Below are positions 46,201 through 54,077 of a DNA stretch of 64,000 bases, piece after piece. Every line of letters begins with the position of its first letter. Position 1 is the first letter of the stretch. The notes beneath the pieces are model-generated. The model ran no database searches and was not told the DNA's origin. It saw only the letters and a program-made list of their open reading frames with translations. A program made the position numbers and the translations under genes. The stretch is from Chloroflexota bacterium (lineage in GTDB: Bacteria > Chloroflexota > Anaerolineae > Anaerolineales > Villigracilaceae), in contig JACRBN010000022.1 of the NCBI GenBank assembly GCA_016213105.1, positions 1 to 64,000 on the forward strand, read 5' to 3'.

Positions 46201-46928
46201 GAAAAACTGACGCTCGAAAAGAACGCCTGACGAAACTGGAACCAGGCACCGCGCGGCATTTCGATGACGTATTGACCGTTGCCGTGGGTATCCGTGCCGG
46301 CGGAAACCAGCAGGTCGTGTTTGTTCGCGAGTTGAATCAAAGAGTCGCGCTGGCTTTCGGTAAAAGGCGCGTAAATGGCTTCGAGACCGTCCAACCCCTT
46401 CGACTTTAATTCCCCAACCAGTTCATCCAATTTTTCGAGGTCTGATTCGAAATGGAACGGATGCGCCCAAAAGACGCGCCCGCCGGCGCGATGGATCAGC
46501 GCGATGGCTTCCCCGACTTCGAGTTGTCCCTGTGGCGCGGCGCTGACGGCTGCTCCGCTGTCATTCGGACGGCTGGCTCCCGCCTTGCGCAACGACCCCG
46601 CAATGCTGTGAACTTCCAGGTTGTGAATCTGGCGCATGGAATGCAGGGTCTCTGTCAGTTCGGGATTCTCGAAGTCGAATCCGTAGCCAAGCAGGTGGGC
46701 TTCGCGCCCGTTGAACTGAGTCGTCAGCTCCACGCCGGAGATACAAGCCACGCCGCGCTTCTTGAGCGCCTCGCGGAAACGCGGCAGACCTTCGATGCTG
46801 TCGTGGTCGGTCAGGGCGGCGTAGCGCACTCCCGCCGAAGCAAGGCTTGCCGCCAGCGCCTCGGGCGTCTGCTCGCCGTCGCTGAACATCGAATGGCAGT
46901 GGAAGTTGACGAGGATGGAATTGTTCAT
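43239..46928 (-). CDS. PHP-Cache-PAS-PAS-CBS-DUF294 nucleotidyltransferase regulator
   Basis: 1,229 residues. Order of domains: PHP phosphoesterase (1-230), with metal ligands His10, His12, Asp17, His42, Glu67, His156 and the GTDTHG motif near 211-216; a transmembrane helix (273-297); an extracellular sCache_2 sensor (about 300-455, with EGKDYFWIQDMQPRMIMHP); a second helix (about 466-486); PAS domains (about 510-625 and 640-750); two CBS domains (about 775-885, MTARNVTAALVASE); a DUF294 nucleotidyltransferase (GSQGRQEQTLVTDQDNG, about 960-976); and DUF294_C. CBS-DUF294 proteins normally accompany sodium symporters as here. Fusion to a PHP enzyme and a transmembrane sensor is not a layout I know. 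Confidence 0.88.
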   Translation of the reverse strand: MNNSILVNFHCHSMFSDGEQTPEALAASLASAGVRYAALTDHDSIEGLPRFREALKKRGVACISGVELTTQFNGREAHLLGYGFDFENPELTETLHSMRQIHNLEVHSIAGSLRKAGASRPNDSGAAVSAAPQGQLEVGEAIALIHRAGGRVFWAHPFHFESDLEKLDELVGELKSKGLDGLEAIYAPFTESQRDSLIQLANKHDLLVSAGTDTHGNGQYVIEMPRGAWFQFRQAFFSSVSFSDESHPSYRKASSTHDHAASAKHPRFQRRSFALRIFLPTLIAIGLFLSAIWGIILPSFEQTLLERKREMIRELTNSAWSILASYERDEKNGLLTREEAQALAITRIEALRYGAEGKDYFWIQDMQPRMIMHPYRSDLNGQELDSFTDPRGVAIFVEFADQVRREGEGYIDYVWQWKDDPQRLEPKESYVKGFEPWGWIIGTGIYTDDVNLEIAALERSLVNTSLAISGAIILLLVFVLQQSLRIERSRQEVVDTLRESTERYHTLIEATTEGTLLILDDRCRYANPTFLEMLGYTARQLEFLELADLLPREADNAAIWERFQNADVEQTMSEALEGCLTRRDGSLVECILTVNPILFAGQRGFILLAKDITRQSLALENGELNSAAGSVSIGIFRARAARRGIFLEINSAGRALLSHLSPAETSQPALADFFSDPAEYEQVFQTLLSDGEIENHIVHVETGEAAVYFISLSARLVRDEHRQPAYIDGSLEDVTTARRQEAERETLIEKLQASLLFLHEPIANLGRDSVVCGMSASIAQLARLMTARNVTAALVASESSAIIGIVTDHDLRARVLAENINLNDPIHTVMSAPLIKISEDALIYEALMRMEEKGVLHLAVEDRSGQIVSVIDNKSLIQFQRYGPIVLSREISRAKSPDEVAHSSGRTSLLVRTLMDSSARPRHVTNMLASICDAATERLIQLAVNDLGAPPAPFAFIAMGSQGRQEQTLVTDQDNGIIFVPPADADPKQVGEYFLQLGKRVCDGLNQAGYPYCRGGVMASNPRWCRSLPDWLSGFDEWALKSEEQEVIDLSIFFDFRTVHGEAGLTHELRQHIHKALLDTPAFLHHLAQNALAFKPPIRLPGNIYLSGGATEHAGEINLKDAMMPMVSFARLYALRHQIDQTHTLKRIEALTERNVILPSSRDEIIAAYDFLMQLRLQTQLASIQSGQSPQNVIQPGKLGYIQQELLKQAFTQIAAVQKKVGYDFLGGM

Positions 46929-46946
46929 GAAGTGATGAAAATGGAG

Positions 46947-46999
46947 TCCGAAGTCTCCAGACTTCGGAGAGAGAGTCCAACGTCAGGAGACGTTGGACT
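46947..46999. repeat. Two palindromes with a GTC-NGGA-GAC core
   Basis: TCCGAAGTC-TCCA-GACTTCGGA (46947-46968) and AGTCCAACGTC-AGGA-GACGTTGGACT (46974-46999). The arms differ completely but both use the same inner GTC..GAC closing and a four-base purine-rich (or complementary) loop. Identical cores occur inside valS (63183-63242). They lie between the symporter and PHP genes. Confidence 0.75.
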
Positions 47000-47011
47000 C
47001 CAAGTCGCGAT

Positions 47012-48901
47012 TTATGCCTTGGCGTTCTTTTGGGTCATCAATGAAACCACCACCAGCGTGATAAAGCTCAACGGGATGGAAACAATTCCGGGGTTGTTGA
47101 GCGGGATCGGCGCGTCGAGCGGGTTCATCCCATAGAGGGTGTACAACTCCGGCGAGAAGGCGATCAATCCCAGCGAGGTGACGATGCCCACCACGATGGA
47201 GGCGGCGATGCCGCGGGCTGTGGTCTTCTTCCAGAAGAGCAGCATGACGATGGCAGGCAGGTTCGCTGAAGCCGCCACCGCAAACGCCAGCCCGACGAGG
47301 AAGGTCACGTTCATGCCCTTGAACAAAATGCCGAGCAAAATGGCGATGCCGCCGATGACGAAGGCGGCAATCTTCCCCGCGCGGACTTTCTGGCGGTCGT
47401 CCATCTTGACGTTCAGGTAGCGATCCATCAGGTCGTGGGCGACTGCGCCCGAAGCGGCGACGATCAAGCCGCTGACGGTTCCGAGCACGGTGGCGAAGGC
47501 AATCGCTGAAATGACCGCAAAGAGCAATTCGCCAAACGAACGCGCCAGCAGGGGCGCCGCCATGTTGCTGTCCGCTGGATTAATCACGCCGCTTGTCATG
47601 GCGCCCAATCCCATGAAGAGGGTCAGGATGTAGAAGAAGCCGATGGCGGCAATCGCCACGATGGTCGATTTGCGCGCGCTGGCGGGGCTGGGCACGGTGT
47701 AATAGCGGATGAGAATATGCGGCAGGGCGGCGGTGCCGAGGAAGAGCGCCAGCATCAGCGAAAGGAAGTCGAGCCGTTCCAGCCAGGTGCCTTCCACTTT
47801 GAACTTCAAGCCGGGGCGCATGATGCGGTCGCCCGTGACATCCTTGGGATAATAGACGGTGACTTTTGCGCCTGCTTCATCTGTGAAACTGGCGGTCTTC
47901 CAGGTGCGGACGATGGTGTCTTTATCGGTGATGGTCGACAAAAAACCGAAGATGGACAGGCTGCCCGTTTCGGTGTTTTTCTGCCCGCGAATCTGTTCGA
48001 GGTTTCCCACTTGTCGCAGTTGATTATCCGCTGAGGCGGGCGCGCCGTTGATCCATTTCTCCGCGCCCTTGGTCACCACGGATTGGGATTCTTTCAAAGT
48101 AAGCACGCCATCTGTTTCAGAGGCATACCACCAGGTTTCCTTGCCCTCGTGACCGAGCTTGACAAAGAACAGTCCGCCCTTTACCTCAGCCTGCTCCAGC
48201 ACATCCCAGCCTGCTTCGGTGACCTCGATCTGGTCGCCGTTTTTGACTGCCGCCAAATGCGAATATTCATAAAATTCCACTGCGCCGTTCTGGTCAGGCT
48301 GGGTGGACAAGCCGCGGATCACCACCGCTCCCACCAGCACGCTGGAGAAAACGATCAGCAAGCCGCCTTTGAGAAATTGCACATAAGTGGTGGAAGCCAT
48401 GCCCGCGGTGGCGACAATGGTGATGACGATGGCTCCGACCATCAGCACACCCCAGGCGTGGGGGATGCCAAGCAACGGTTCGACCAGCACGCCCGCGCCG
48501 ACCATCTGCGGAATGAGATAACAAACGGAGACAACCAGCGTGCTGATGGCTGCCGCCAGTTTGATTCCGCGCGAGTTGTAGTTGGCGTCCACTGCGTCGG
48601 TGAAAGTGTACTTGCCCAGCCGTTTGAGCGGCTCGGCGACCACAAACAGCGCCACGATCCAGCCCGCCAAATATCCGATGGAATACAGGAAGCCGTCATA
48701 GCCGACGGTAGCGATCATGCCGCAGATTCCGAGGAAGGACGCCGCCGAGAGATAATCCCCCGCGAAAGCGATGCCGTTCACGCCCCAATGGATCTGTCCA
48801 CCCGCGGCATAATACCCGCTGGAGGTCTTGGCTTTGTTTCCCAAATAAAGCGAAAGCCCGATGACAAAGACAACAAAGATGAGGAAGACAATGATCGCCA
48901 T
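47012..48901 (-). CDS. Sodium:solute symporter (ActP/VC2705-like)
   Basis: 629 residues with about 13 membrane helices of the SSS fold. Family signatures include YYAAGGQIHWGVNGIAFAGDYLSAASFLGICG (about 30-61), GYLAGWIVALFVVAEPLKRLGKYTFTDAV and AFATVLGTVSGLIVAASGAVAHDL (near 480-503). A soluble insertion of about 160 residues (215-375) lies between helices; this is longer than in ActP and typical of the branch paired with DUF294 proteins. It probably imports acetate or another short organic acid with sodium. It starts 3 bases after the DUF485 stop, and the regulator gene lies downstream. Confidence 0.88.
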   Translation of the reverse strand: MAIIVFLIFVVFVIGLSLYLGNKAKTSSGYYAAGGQIHWGVNGIAFAGDYLSAASFLGICGMIATVGYDGFLYSIGYLAGWIVALFVVAEPLKRLGKYTFTDAVDANYNSRGIKLAAAISTLVVSVCYLIPQMVGAGVLVEPLLGIPHAWGVLMVGAIVITIVATAGMASTTYVQFLKGGLLIVFSSVLVGAVVIRGLSTQPDQNGAVEFYEYSHLAAVKNGDQIEVTEAGWDVLEQAEVKGGLFFVKLGHEGKETWWYASETDGVLTLKESQSVVTKGAEKWINGAPASADNQLRQVGNLEQIRGQKNTETGSLSIFGFLSTITDKDTIVRTWKTASFTDEAGAKVTVYYPKDVTGDRIMRPGLKFKVEGTWLERLDFLSLMLALFLGTAALPHILIRYYTVPSPASARKSTIVAIAAIGFFYILTLFMGLGAMTSGVINPADSNMAAPLLARSFGELLFAVISAIAFATVLGTVSGLIVAASGAVAHDLMDRYLNVKMDDRQKVRAGKIAAFVIGGIAILLGILFKGMNVTFLVGLAFAVAASANLPAIVMLLFWKKTTARGIAASIVVGIVTSLGLIAFSPELYTLYGMNPLDAPIPLNNPGIVSIPLSFITLVVVSLMTQKNAKA

Positions 48902-48904
48902 GAC

Positions 48905-49216
48905 TTATGCCTTTCCCTTCTTGGATTTGCCGCTCTTTTGTTTTTCAGCCGCTGCAAACTCCGCTTCCTTTTTGCGGCACATCCCGTCATAGATCAGGGC
49001 TTCGATCAGCGCCACGATGATGAGCGCAAAGCCGTAGACCGTCGCCAGGTTCAACCCTGCAAAAACAATCGCCGCCATTGCCAGCGGACTGAGCAAGTTG
49101 ACGGCGACAAACCCGGCATAGAAGAGAGAGTAAAACACGAACATCCATATTCCCAGACGCATCTTGTAGGGTCCCGCAGGGTCTTTTTCCGCAGGTTTTG
49201 CAGGTTCATGTAGCAT
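48905..49216 (-). CDS. DUF485-family small symporter subunit
   Basis: 103 residues with two membrane helices (about 23-44 and 56-76). FYSLFYAGFVAVNLLSPLAM and GLNLATVYGFALIIVALIEALIYDGMCR match DUF485, the small protein that regularly precedes ActP-type sodium symporters. The C-terminus is Lys/Glu-rich (KKEAEFAAAEKQK). Ribosome site AAGGAG is 11 bases before ATG 49216, a slightly long spacing. A TATAAT at 49260-49265 (minus strand) may be the operon's -10 box. Confidence 0.87.
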   Translation of the reverse strand: MLHEPAKPAEKDPAGPYKMRLGIWMFVFYSLFYAGFVAVNLLSPLAMAAIVFAGLNLATVYGFALIIVALIEALIYDGMCRKKEAEFAAAEKQKSGKSKKGKA

Positions 49217-49404
49217 GGCGATGGCTCTCCTTATTATTTTTTTTGACGTGCGTACGCAAATTATAAATCAAGCACCCTAAAACAGATAGGAAAAGTGAAA
49301 TAATACACGAGGCTGCTTTCTCACCAAAAAGCCATTCGACCCGTCGAGCCGAGCGGTAAAGGCGCAGAAACAGGCTGGCTTTGAGGAGAGACTGATCAAA
49401 AATG

Positions 49405-49434
49405 AAACTCACCCCGTGAGTGCGGGGTGAGTTT
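49405..49434 (-). terminator. Terminator of the acyltransferase gene
   Basis: On the minus strand AAACTCACCCC pairs with GGGGTGAGTTT around an 8-base loop, and CATTTTTG follows. The rest of the 49217-49448 gap holds the DUF485-symporter promoter and otherwise nothing recognised. Confidence 0.8.
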
Positions 49435-49448
49435 TGCGTCCGGTCTTC

Positions 49449-50462
49449 TTACGCCTGCGCCGCTTTGGGTGACGGCTTCTTCGCTGGCGCGGGCTTGATG
49501 ATGGTGATGAAGAAGTAAATGATCGCCAGCAGCAGCGCCGTCAGCGCGAGGGACATCGGCATGCCGATGGGGAAGTTGTCGAAGGATTTGCGCCCGGCGA
49601 AGAGCAGCAGGTTCGAGAATAAATAGAAGAACAGGGTATTCCGCCCGATGGCGGCCAGGATGATGTTGACCACCGGTACACGCTCCAGCAGGCGCGCGCC
49701 CGAGTACCAGGCCATCAGGAACAGGATGCCGCCCACCAGCCACTGCGTGTCGGGCGGAAAGCGCTGGGCCTGCATGACGTTGTAATGCACGTAGCGATAA
49801 GCGACCACGCCCACCGCGCCCGCGATGGTCAGTATCCACGAAAAGCCGATCTGATGTTTGGCCACGGCCAGGCCCAGCAGGAAGAAAACGAAATAATGCA
49901 GGACGGGGAAGCCGACGGACACGTTCAATTCACAGCCGACGAACAGGCACAACTGCGGGGACTGCACCCAGGCATTCGGCAGGAAGGGCGTCAGCAGCAG
50001 CAGAATCACGGCCACGCCCAGGCGCAGCCACGAGTCGGTGATCCAGTTGAGCGGGCGCATCAGCAGGCCGCCGATCAGCGAGGTCAACGCAAAGGCCGGC
50101 AGAAACTCGGACAGCTCGGGCAGGGTGTTCAACAGCAGGATATTGCCCAGAATGGCGGGAGTCCATTCCTTGGCGTGGACGATCAACTCGTATGCAAAGC
50201 CCGAAATGTAGAAGGCGACCAAGATGCGCGCCGAGTTGGACAGGATCTGCATGAAGGTCAACCGTCCGCGCGCATGGGAAACCTGCATGCCGTAGCCGAA
50301 ACAGAACAGGAACCCGGAAAAGGTCACAATGCTCAGGGTGTAGTAGATGTTCCCGGCGATGCCGTTGGTCGTGCTCCACAAATCCATCATGTGGCCCCAG
50401 ACCATTCCCACCACGAAAATGCCTTTGAGCAGGTCGATGCCGTCGTCGCGTTTGTGTTCCAT
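49449..50462 (-). CDS. Acyltransferase family 3 / DUF1624-like membrane protein
   Basis: 337 residues with about ten membrane helices. The N-terminal motif RDDGIDLLKGIFVVGMVWGHMMDL (residues 5-28), in which the His is the expected catalytic base, places it in the acyltransferase-3 superfamily that decorates exported polysaccharides or lipids. The C-terminal tail is Pro/Lys/Ala-rich and cytoplasmic. Substrate unknown. It diverges from the cobalamin riboswitch unit; start ATG 50462 with GAGGAG upstream. Confidence 0.8.
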   Translation of the reverse strand: MEHKRDDGIDLLKGIFVVGMVWGHMMDLWSTTNGIAGNIYYTLSIVTFSGFLFCFGYGMQVSHARGRLTFMQILSNSARILVAFYISGFAYELIVHAKEWTPAILGNILLLNTLPELSEFLPAFALTSLIGGLLMRPLNWITDSWLRLGVAVILLLLTPFLPNAWVQSPQLCLFVGCELNVSVGFPVLHYFVFFLLGLAVAKHQIGFSWILTIAGAVGVVAYRYVHYNVMQAQRFPPDTQWLVGGILFLMAWYSGARLLERVPVVNIILAAIGRNTLFFYLFSNLLLFAGRKSFDNFPIGMPMSLALTALLLAIIYFFITIIKPAPAKKPSPKAAQA

Positions 50463-50526
50463 GAAAACTCCTCGCGCAATTTTACTGCCAAATCAAAAAA
50501 AATTCCGCGCGTGGTACAATCCTTTC

Positions 50527-50690
50527 ACAACCACATAACGGCCAGTCAGCGGCGAAGCCAGTGAAAATCTGGCACTGTCGCGCAACTGTGAAGGTCGAGT
50601 TCATGCTGCACGCGTGACTCACCCAAGTCAGGTCGCCCGCCCTGGTCGGTTCGCCACACTCTCGCAGAAAGGAGGTGGAGGACGGCCTGC
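50527..50690 (+). ncRNA. Cobalamin (AdoCbl) riboswitch
   Basis: The conserved core GCCAGTGAAAATCTGGCACTGTCGCGCAACTGTGA (50557-50591, shown as two adjoining parts: GCCAGTGAAAATCTGGC and ACTGTCGCGCAACTGTGA) and the B12-box-like AAGTCAGGTCGCCCGCC (50625-50641) match the cobalamin riboswitch. A pairing of GGAGGTGGAG with CTCCTACCTCC (50671-50711) probably forms the expression platform. A TACAAT at 50515-50520 may be the promoter -10. It precedes btuFCD, as expected for repression by cobalamin. Confidence 0.92.
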
Positions 50691-50750
50691 TCGGATTGCC
50701 TCTCCTACCTCCCCTGTCCACTCGGCAGGGGATTTTGATTCAAATTTTGC

Positions 50751-50777
50751 GTAGGGCGGGATATTATCCCGCCCTAC
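50751..50777. repeat. GTAGGGCGGG palindrome before btuF
   Basis: GTAGGGCGGGATA and TATCCCGCCCTAC pair perfectly around one base. Member of the GTAGGG..CCCTAC family, located between the riboswitch and btuF. Confidence 0.8.
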
Positions 50778-50794
50778 AACACACAGGAGTTTCC

Positions 50795-51703
50795 ATGTTT
50801 CGAAAATTGACCTTCATCCTGCTCGTCCTGGGATTGTTGTTGACCGCCTGCGGCCCGTCCGCCCCGGCGGCTGGTTCCGTAAAATTGACCGACGGCCTCG
50901 GCCGCGAGGTGTCCCTGGCTGGCCCGGCCCAGCGCATCGTCTCACTGGCGCCTTCCAACACCGAAATCCTCTTCGCCATCGGCGCGGGGAGCCAGGTGGT
51001 GGGCCGCGATGAATTTTCCGATTTCCCCGCCGAAGCCGCCAACGTTGAAAAGGTCGGCGGCTCGATGGGCGAATACAGCGCCGAAGCCATCGTGGCGCTC
51101 GAACCCGACCTGGTCCTCGCGGCCGAGATCAACACGCCCGAACTGGTCAAGCAGCTCGAAGACCTCGGCCTGACGGTCTACTACCTCAAAAACCCGACCA
51201 CCATCGAAGAGATGTACGCCAACCTGGGCATTGTCGGCCAGTTGAGCGGACACGACACGACCGCCCTCGTCGATGCGCTCAAGGCGCGCGTGCAGGCCGT
51301 GGACGAGAAGATCGCGGCCGCCACCGAACGTCCCGCCGTGTTCTACGAGATCGACGCCACCGACCCCGCCAAGCCGTACACCTACGGCCCGGGCAATTTT
51401 GGCGACCTGCTCATCACCCGCGCCGGCGGAGTTAATATCGGCGGCCAGCTCACCGACCCGTATCCGCAGATGAGCCTGGAGCAGATCGTGGTCTCGAATC
51501 CCGCCCTCATTTTGCTGGGTGATGCGATGTGGGGCACCACGCCCGAGTCTGTGCTGGCCCGCCCCGGCTGGGAGACCATCGCCGCGGTGCAGTCCAATGC
51601 GGTCTTCCCCATCGACGACAACCTGATCAGCCGTCCCGGTCCGCGCCTGGTGGACGGCCTCGAAGCGCTGGCGAAATTGATCCATCCTGAATTGTTCCAA
51701 TAA
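50795..51703 (+). CDS. btuF: Cobalamin-binding lipoprotein of the ABC importer
   Basis: 302 residues. A lipoprotein signal (LLLTACGPS, lipidated Cys19) is followed by a helical-backbone periplasmic-binding (class III) domain. Typical phrases include LGREVSLAGPAQRIVSLAPSN near 41-61, DLVLAAEINTPELVKQLEDLG near 108-128 and GNFGDLLITRAGG near 200. The protein delivers the ligand to BtuCD. The riboswitch upstream and cognate permease and ATPase genes downstream make cobalamin the likely ligand, with cobinamide also possible. Start ATG 50795 with CAGGAG upstream. Confidence 0.92.
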   Translation: MFRKLTFILLVLGLLLTACGPSAPAAGSVKLTDGLGREVSLAGPAQRIVSLAPSNTEILFAIGAGSQVVGRDEFSDFPAEAANVEKVGGSMGEYSAEAIVALEPDLVLAAEINTPELVKQLEDLGLTVYYLKNPTTIEEMYANLGIVGQLSGHDTTALVDALKARVQAVDEKIAAATERPAVFYEIDATDPAKPYTYGPGNFGDLLITRAGGVNIGGQLTDPYPQMSLEQIVVSNPALILLGDAMWGTTPESVLARPGWETIAAVQSNAVFPIDDNLISRPGPRLVDGLEALAKLIHPELFQ

Positions 51704-51710
51704 ATTGCAC

Positions 51711-51775
51711 GTAGGGGCGAGGTCTCCTCGCCCCCTTTTTTGAAAACCAACAGGGCGGGGGGACCCCGCCCCTAC
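51711..51775. repeat. Two GTAGGGG palindromes between btuF and btuC
   Basis: GTAGGGGCGAGG-TCT-CCTCGCCCC (51711-51734) is followed by six T and may work as a partial terminator. GGGCGGGG-GGA-CCCCGCCCCTAC (51752-51775) follows. Both belong to the GTAGGG family. Confidence 0.75.
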
Positions 51776-51780
51776 AACCC

Positions 51781-52773
51781 ATGAAACAATTCGTCTTTCT
51801 TTCTTTCCTCTTTCTTCTGCTCGCCCTGCTGCTCAGCCTGGCGATCGGTTCGGTATTCCTGACCCCCGCCGAACTGTGGGATGTGCTGCTGGGGCGCGGC
51901 ACGGTTACGGCGACGCAGATCGTGTGGGCCATCCGCCTGCCGCGCACGGTGTTGATCGCGCTGACCGGCATGGCGCTGGCGGGCAGCGGCACGGCCTACC
52001 AGGGTCTCTTCCGCAATCCGTTGGCCGACCCGTTCCTGATCGGCGTGGCCTCGGGCGCGGGCCTGGGCGCGGTCATCGCGATGAGCGTCAAATGGCCGTA
52101 TTCGTTCTGGGGGCTGATGGCCATTCCGATGGCGGCCTTCATCGGCGCGCTGGCGACGGTCTTCTTCGTGTACTTTGTTGCCCGCGTGGGACATACCGTT
52201 CCCACCACCAACCTGATCCTGGCGGGCGTGGCCGTCTCTTCCTTCGCCACCTCGTTGACCTCGTTCTTCATGCTGCGCTCGACCGGCGAGGTGCGGCGCG
52301 CGTTGGGCTGGCTGTTGGGCGGCGCCAGCCAGGCGGGTTGGACAGCCATCCTGGCGGTCCTGCCGTACCTGCTGATCGGACTGGGCGTCCTGCTCGTGAG
52401 CGGACACATCCTCAACCTGCTGCAATTCGGCGATGACCAGGCCCAGCAGCTCGGCTTGAACGTCAACCGCGCGCGGGCGCTGGTGCTGGCGGCGGCTTCG
52501 CTCTCGGCGGCGGCGGCGGTGGCCTTCTCGGGCATCATCGGTTTCATCGGGCTGATCGTCCCGCATCTCATCCGCCTGTGGGTCGGCGGGGACTATCGCC
52601 GCATCCTGCCGCTGGCGATCCTGGGCGGCGCCACGGCCCTGCTGCTCTCGGACGTGCTGGCGCGCGTGGTGCTGGCCCCGCAGGAGCTGCCTGTGGGCAT
52701 TGTCACATCGCTGGCGGGCGCGCCCTTCTTTTTGTGGGTGCTGCGGCGGGCGAAGAATCAGGGATATTGGTAA
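51781..52773 (+). CDS. btuC: Cobalamin ABC importer permease (FecCD family)
   Basis: 330 residues with ten membrane helices. Signatures of FecCD permeases: RLPRTVLIALTGMALAGSGTAYQGLFRNPLADPFLIGVASGAGLGA (about 57-102), the ATPase-contact loop GDDQAQQLGLNVNR, and GFIGLIVPHLIRLWVGGDYRRILP (about 253-276). Forms a homodimer with BtuD. It starts 77 bases after btuF, past two palindromes. Start ATG 51781. Confidence 0.94.
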   Translation: MKQFVFLSFLFLLLALLLSLAIGSVFLTPAELWDVLLGRGTVTATQIVWAIRLPRTVLIALTGMALAGSGTAYQGLFRNPLADPFLIGVASGAGLGAVIAMSVKWPYSFWGLMAIPMAAFIGALATVFFVYFVARVGHTVPTTNLILAGVAVSSFATSLTSFFMLRSTGEVRRALGWLLGGASQAGWTAILAVLPYLLIGLGVLLVSGHILNLLQFGDDQAQQLGLNVNRARALVLAAASLSAAAAVAFSGIIGFIGLIVPHLIRLWVGGDYRRILPLAILGGATALLLSDVLARVVLAPQELPVGIVTSLAGAPFFLWVLRRAKNQGYW

Positions 52774-52815
52774 TTGGTGATTGGCGCATCCAGAGTCGGT
52801 TGTTGGGAGTTGGGT

Positions 52816-53589
52816 ATGTTGCGAATTGAAAATCTATCGGCTGCTTATCATGGACGCCAGGTTCTGCACGGCGTCTCGCTGGAGGTGAACAACGGCGAGG
52901 TGCTGTCGCTGATCGGGCCGAACGGCGCGGGCAAGTCCACGTTGATCCGCGCGGTCAGCGGCGTGATTCCGTACACGGGTCAGGTGCGCACCAACGGCGA
53001 CGACTTCGCCGCACTCACGCCCATCCAGCGCGCGCGTTACATCGCGGTGGTGCCGCAGGCCATCTCGCTGCCGCCCGCCTTCACGGTCTGGGAGACGGTA
53101 CTGATGGGACGCACGCCCTACCTGGGATTCCTCGGCCACGCCTCGACTCGTGACGAGGAACTGGCCCGCCGCTCGCTGGAGCGCGTCCACGCCCTGGAGT
53201 TGATCGACCGCCGCGTGGGCGAACTCTCGGGTGGAGAGTCCCAGCGCGTGCTGCTGGCCCGCGCTCTGACCCAATCCACGCCCATCCTGCTGCTCGACGA
53301 GCCGACCGCGCATCTCGACCTGCAATATCAGGTCAGCCTGCTGGAGTTGATCCGTGACCTGGCGCGGCGGGACAACCTGGCCGTGCTGGTTGCCTTGCAC
53401 GATCTCAACCTGGCCGCGCGTTACGCCGACCGCATCGCGCTGCTGGTCGGGGGCGTGGAAAAAGCCGTGGGGACGCCGAATCAGGTGCTTCGTCCGGAGG
53501 TGATCGAGGCGGCCTATTGCCTGCCCGTCCACGTTGTCCCGCATCCGTTCCACGAAGGGCCCCTTGTGCTGCCCGCCGAACGCGAATAA
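52816..53589 (+). CDS. btuD: Cobalamin ABC importer ATPase
   Basis: 257 residues from ATG 52816, preceded by GGGAG with 6-base spacing; an in-frame upstream ATG (52774) lies in simple-repeat DNA and is rejected. Walker A GPNGAGKST (about 35-43), signature LSGGESQRVLLARAL (near 138-152), Walker B PILLLDEPTAHLD and the switch His in VALHDLNLAA are all present. Energises BtuC. The 52774-52815 gap carries a TAATTGGTGATTGG simple repeat. Confidence 0.94.
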   Translation: MLRIENLSAAYHGRQVLHGVSLEVNNGEVLSLIGPNGAGKSTLIRAVSGVIPYTGQVRTNGDDFAALTPIQRARYIAVVPQAISLPPAFTVWETVLMGRTPYLGFLGHASTRDEELARRSLERVHALELIDRRVGELSGGESQRVLLARALTQSTPILLLDEPTAHLDLQYQVSLLELIRDLARRDNLAVLVALHDLNLAARYADRIALLVGGVEKAVGTPNQVLRPEVIEAAYCLPVHVVPHPFHEGPLVLPAERE

Positions 53590-53609
53590 AATCGACCCGG
53601 CGAGGTGGC

Positions 53610-54035
53610 ATGAAAAAACGGATTCCAAACGCGGAAGACCAATACCCCATCCAGATCGAGATGGGCCTGCTCGACGAGAAGACAAAATATCTGGTCGGCT
53701 GGCCTGGATATCGCACCTATCGAAACAAATCGGGGCTGGGCTATGTCGAGACGGTGGCCGAGGAGGCGCACATGGAGGGGCTGATGCTGCGCTGGCTGTT
53801 GACGGGGAAGTTCATCACGCGCAATCCGATCTACCTGATCTTCATGATGTCCCTGGCCCTGTTGATAGGCGTCCTGCCCACGCTGGGAATTTTGATCGAG
53901 CTGCTGGCTGGAAATTTCGAGATCCTGTGGCTGATGTTCGTCGCCTTTCCCTACCTGGCCCTGGGCGTGCTCTTAACGATCAACGTCCTCCTGAGCCTGT
54001 TCGACACGGACAGCAAATCCATCACCGGCGACTGA
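53610..54035 (+). CDS. Small two-helix membrane protein after btuD
   Basis: 141 residues from ATG 53610 with GAGGTGG 2-8 bases upstream. A soluble N-terminus (about 1-70) precedes two membrane helices (about 76-100 and 108-132). The family is not recognised. It may be cotranscribed with btuFCD (20 bases after btuD) or serve the SDR genes downstream. No catalytic residue stands out. Confidence 0.65.
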   Translation: MKKRIPNAEDQYPIQIEMGLLDEKTKYLVGWPGYRTYRNKSGLGYVETVAEEAHMEGLMLRWLLTGKFITRNPIYLIFMMSLALLIGVLPTLGILIELLAGNFEILWLMFVAFPYLALGVLLTINVLLSLFDTDSKSITGD

Positions 54036-54077
54036 CCCTTTTCCACTCGACTATTTTTCCATCAGGCTATCAGACTC

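Noticed and set aside
52774-52815. Upstream in-frame ATG extending btuD by 14 residues
   Set aside because: It lies in a TAATTGG simple repeat and lacks a ribosome site. ATG 52816 has GGGAG at proper distance and gives the usual ABC ATPase N-terminus.
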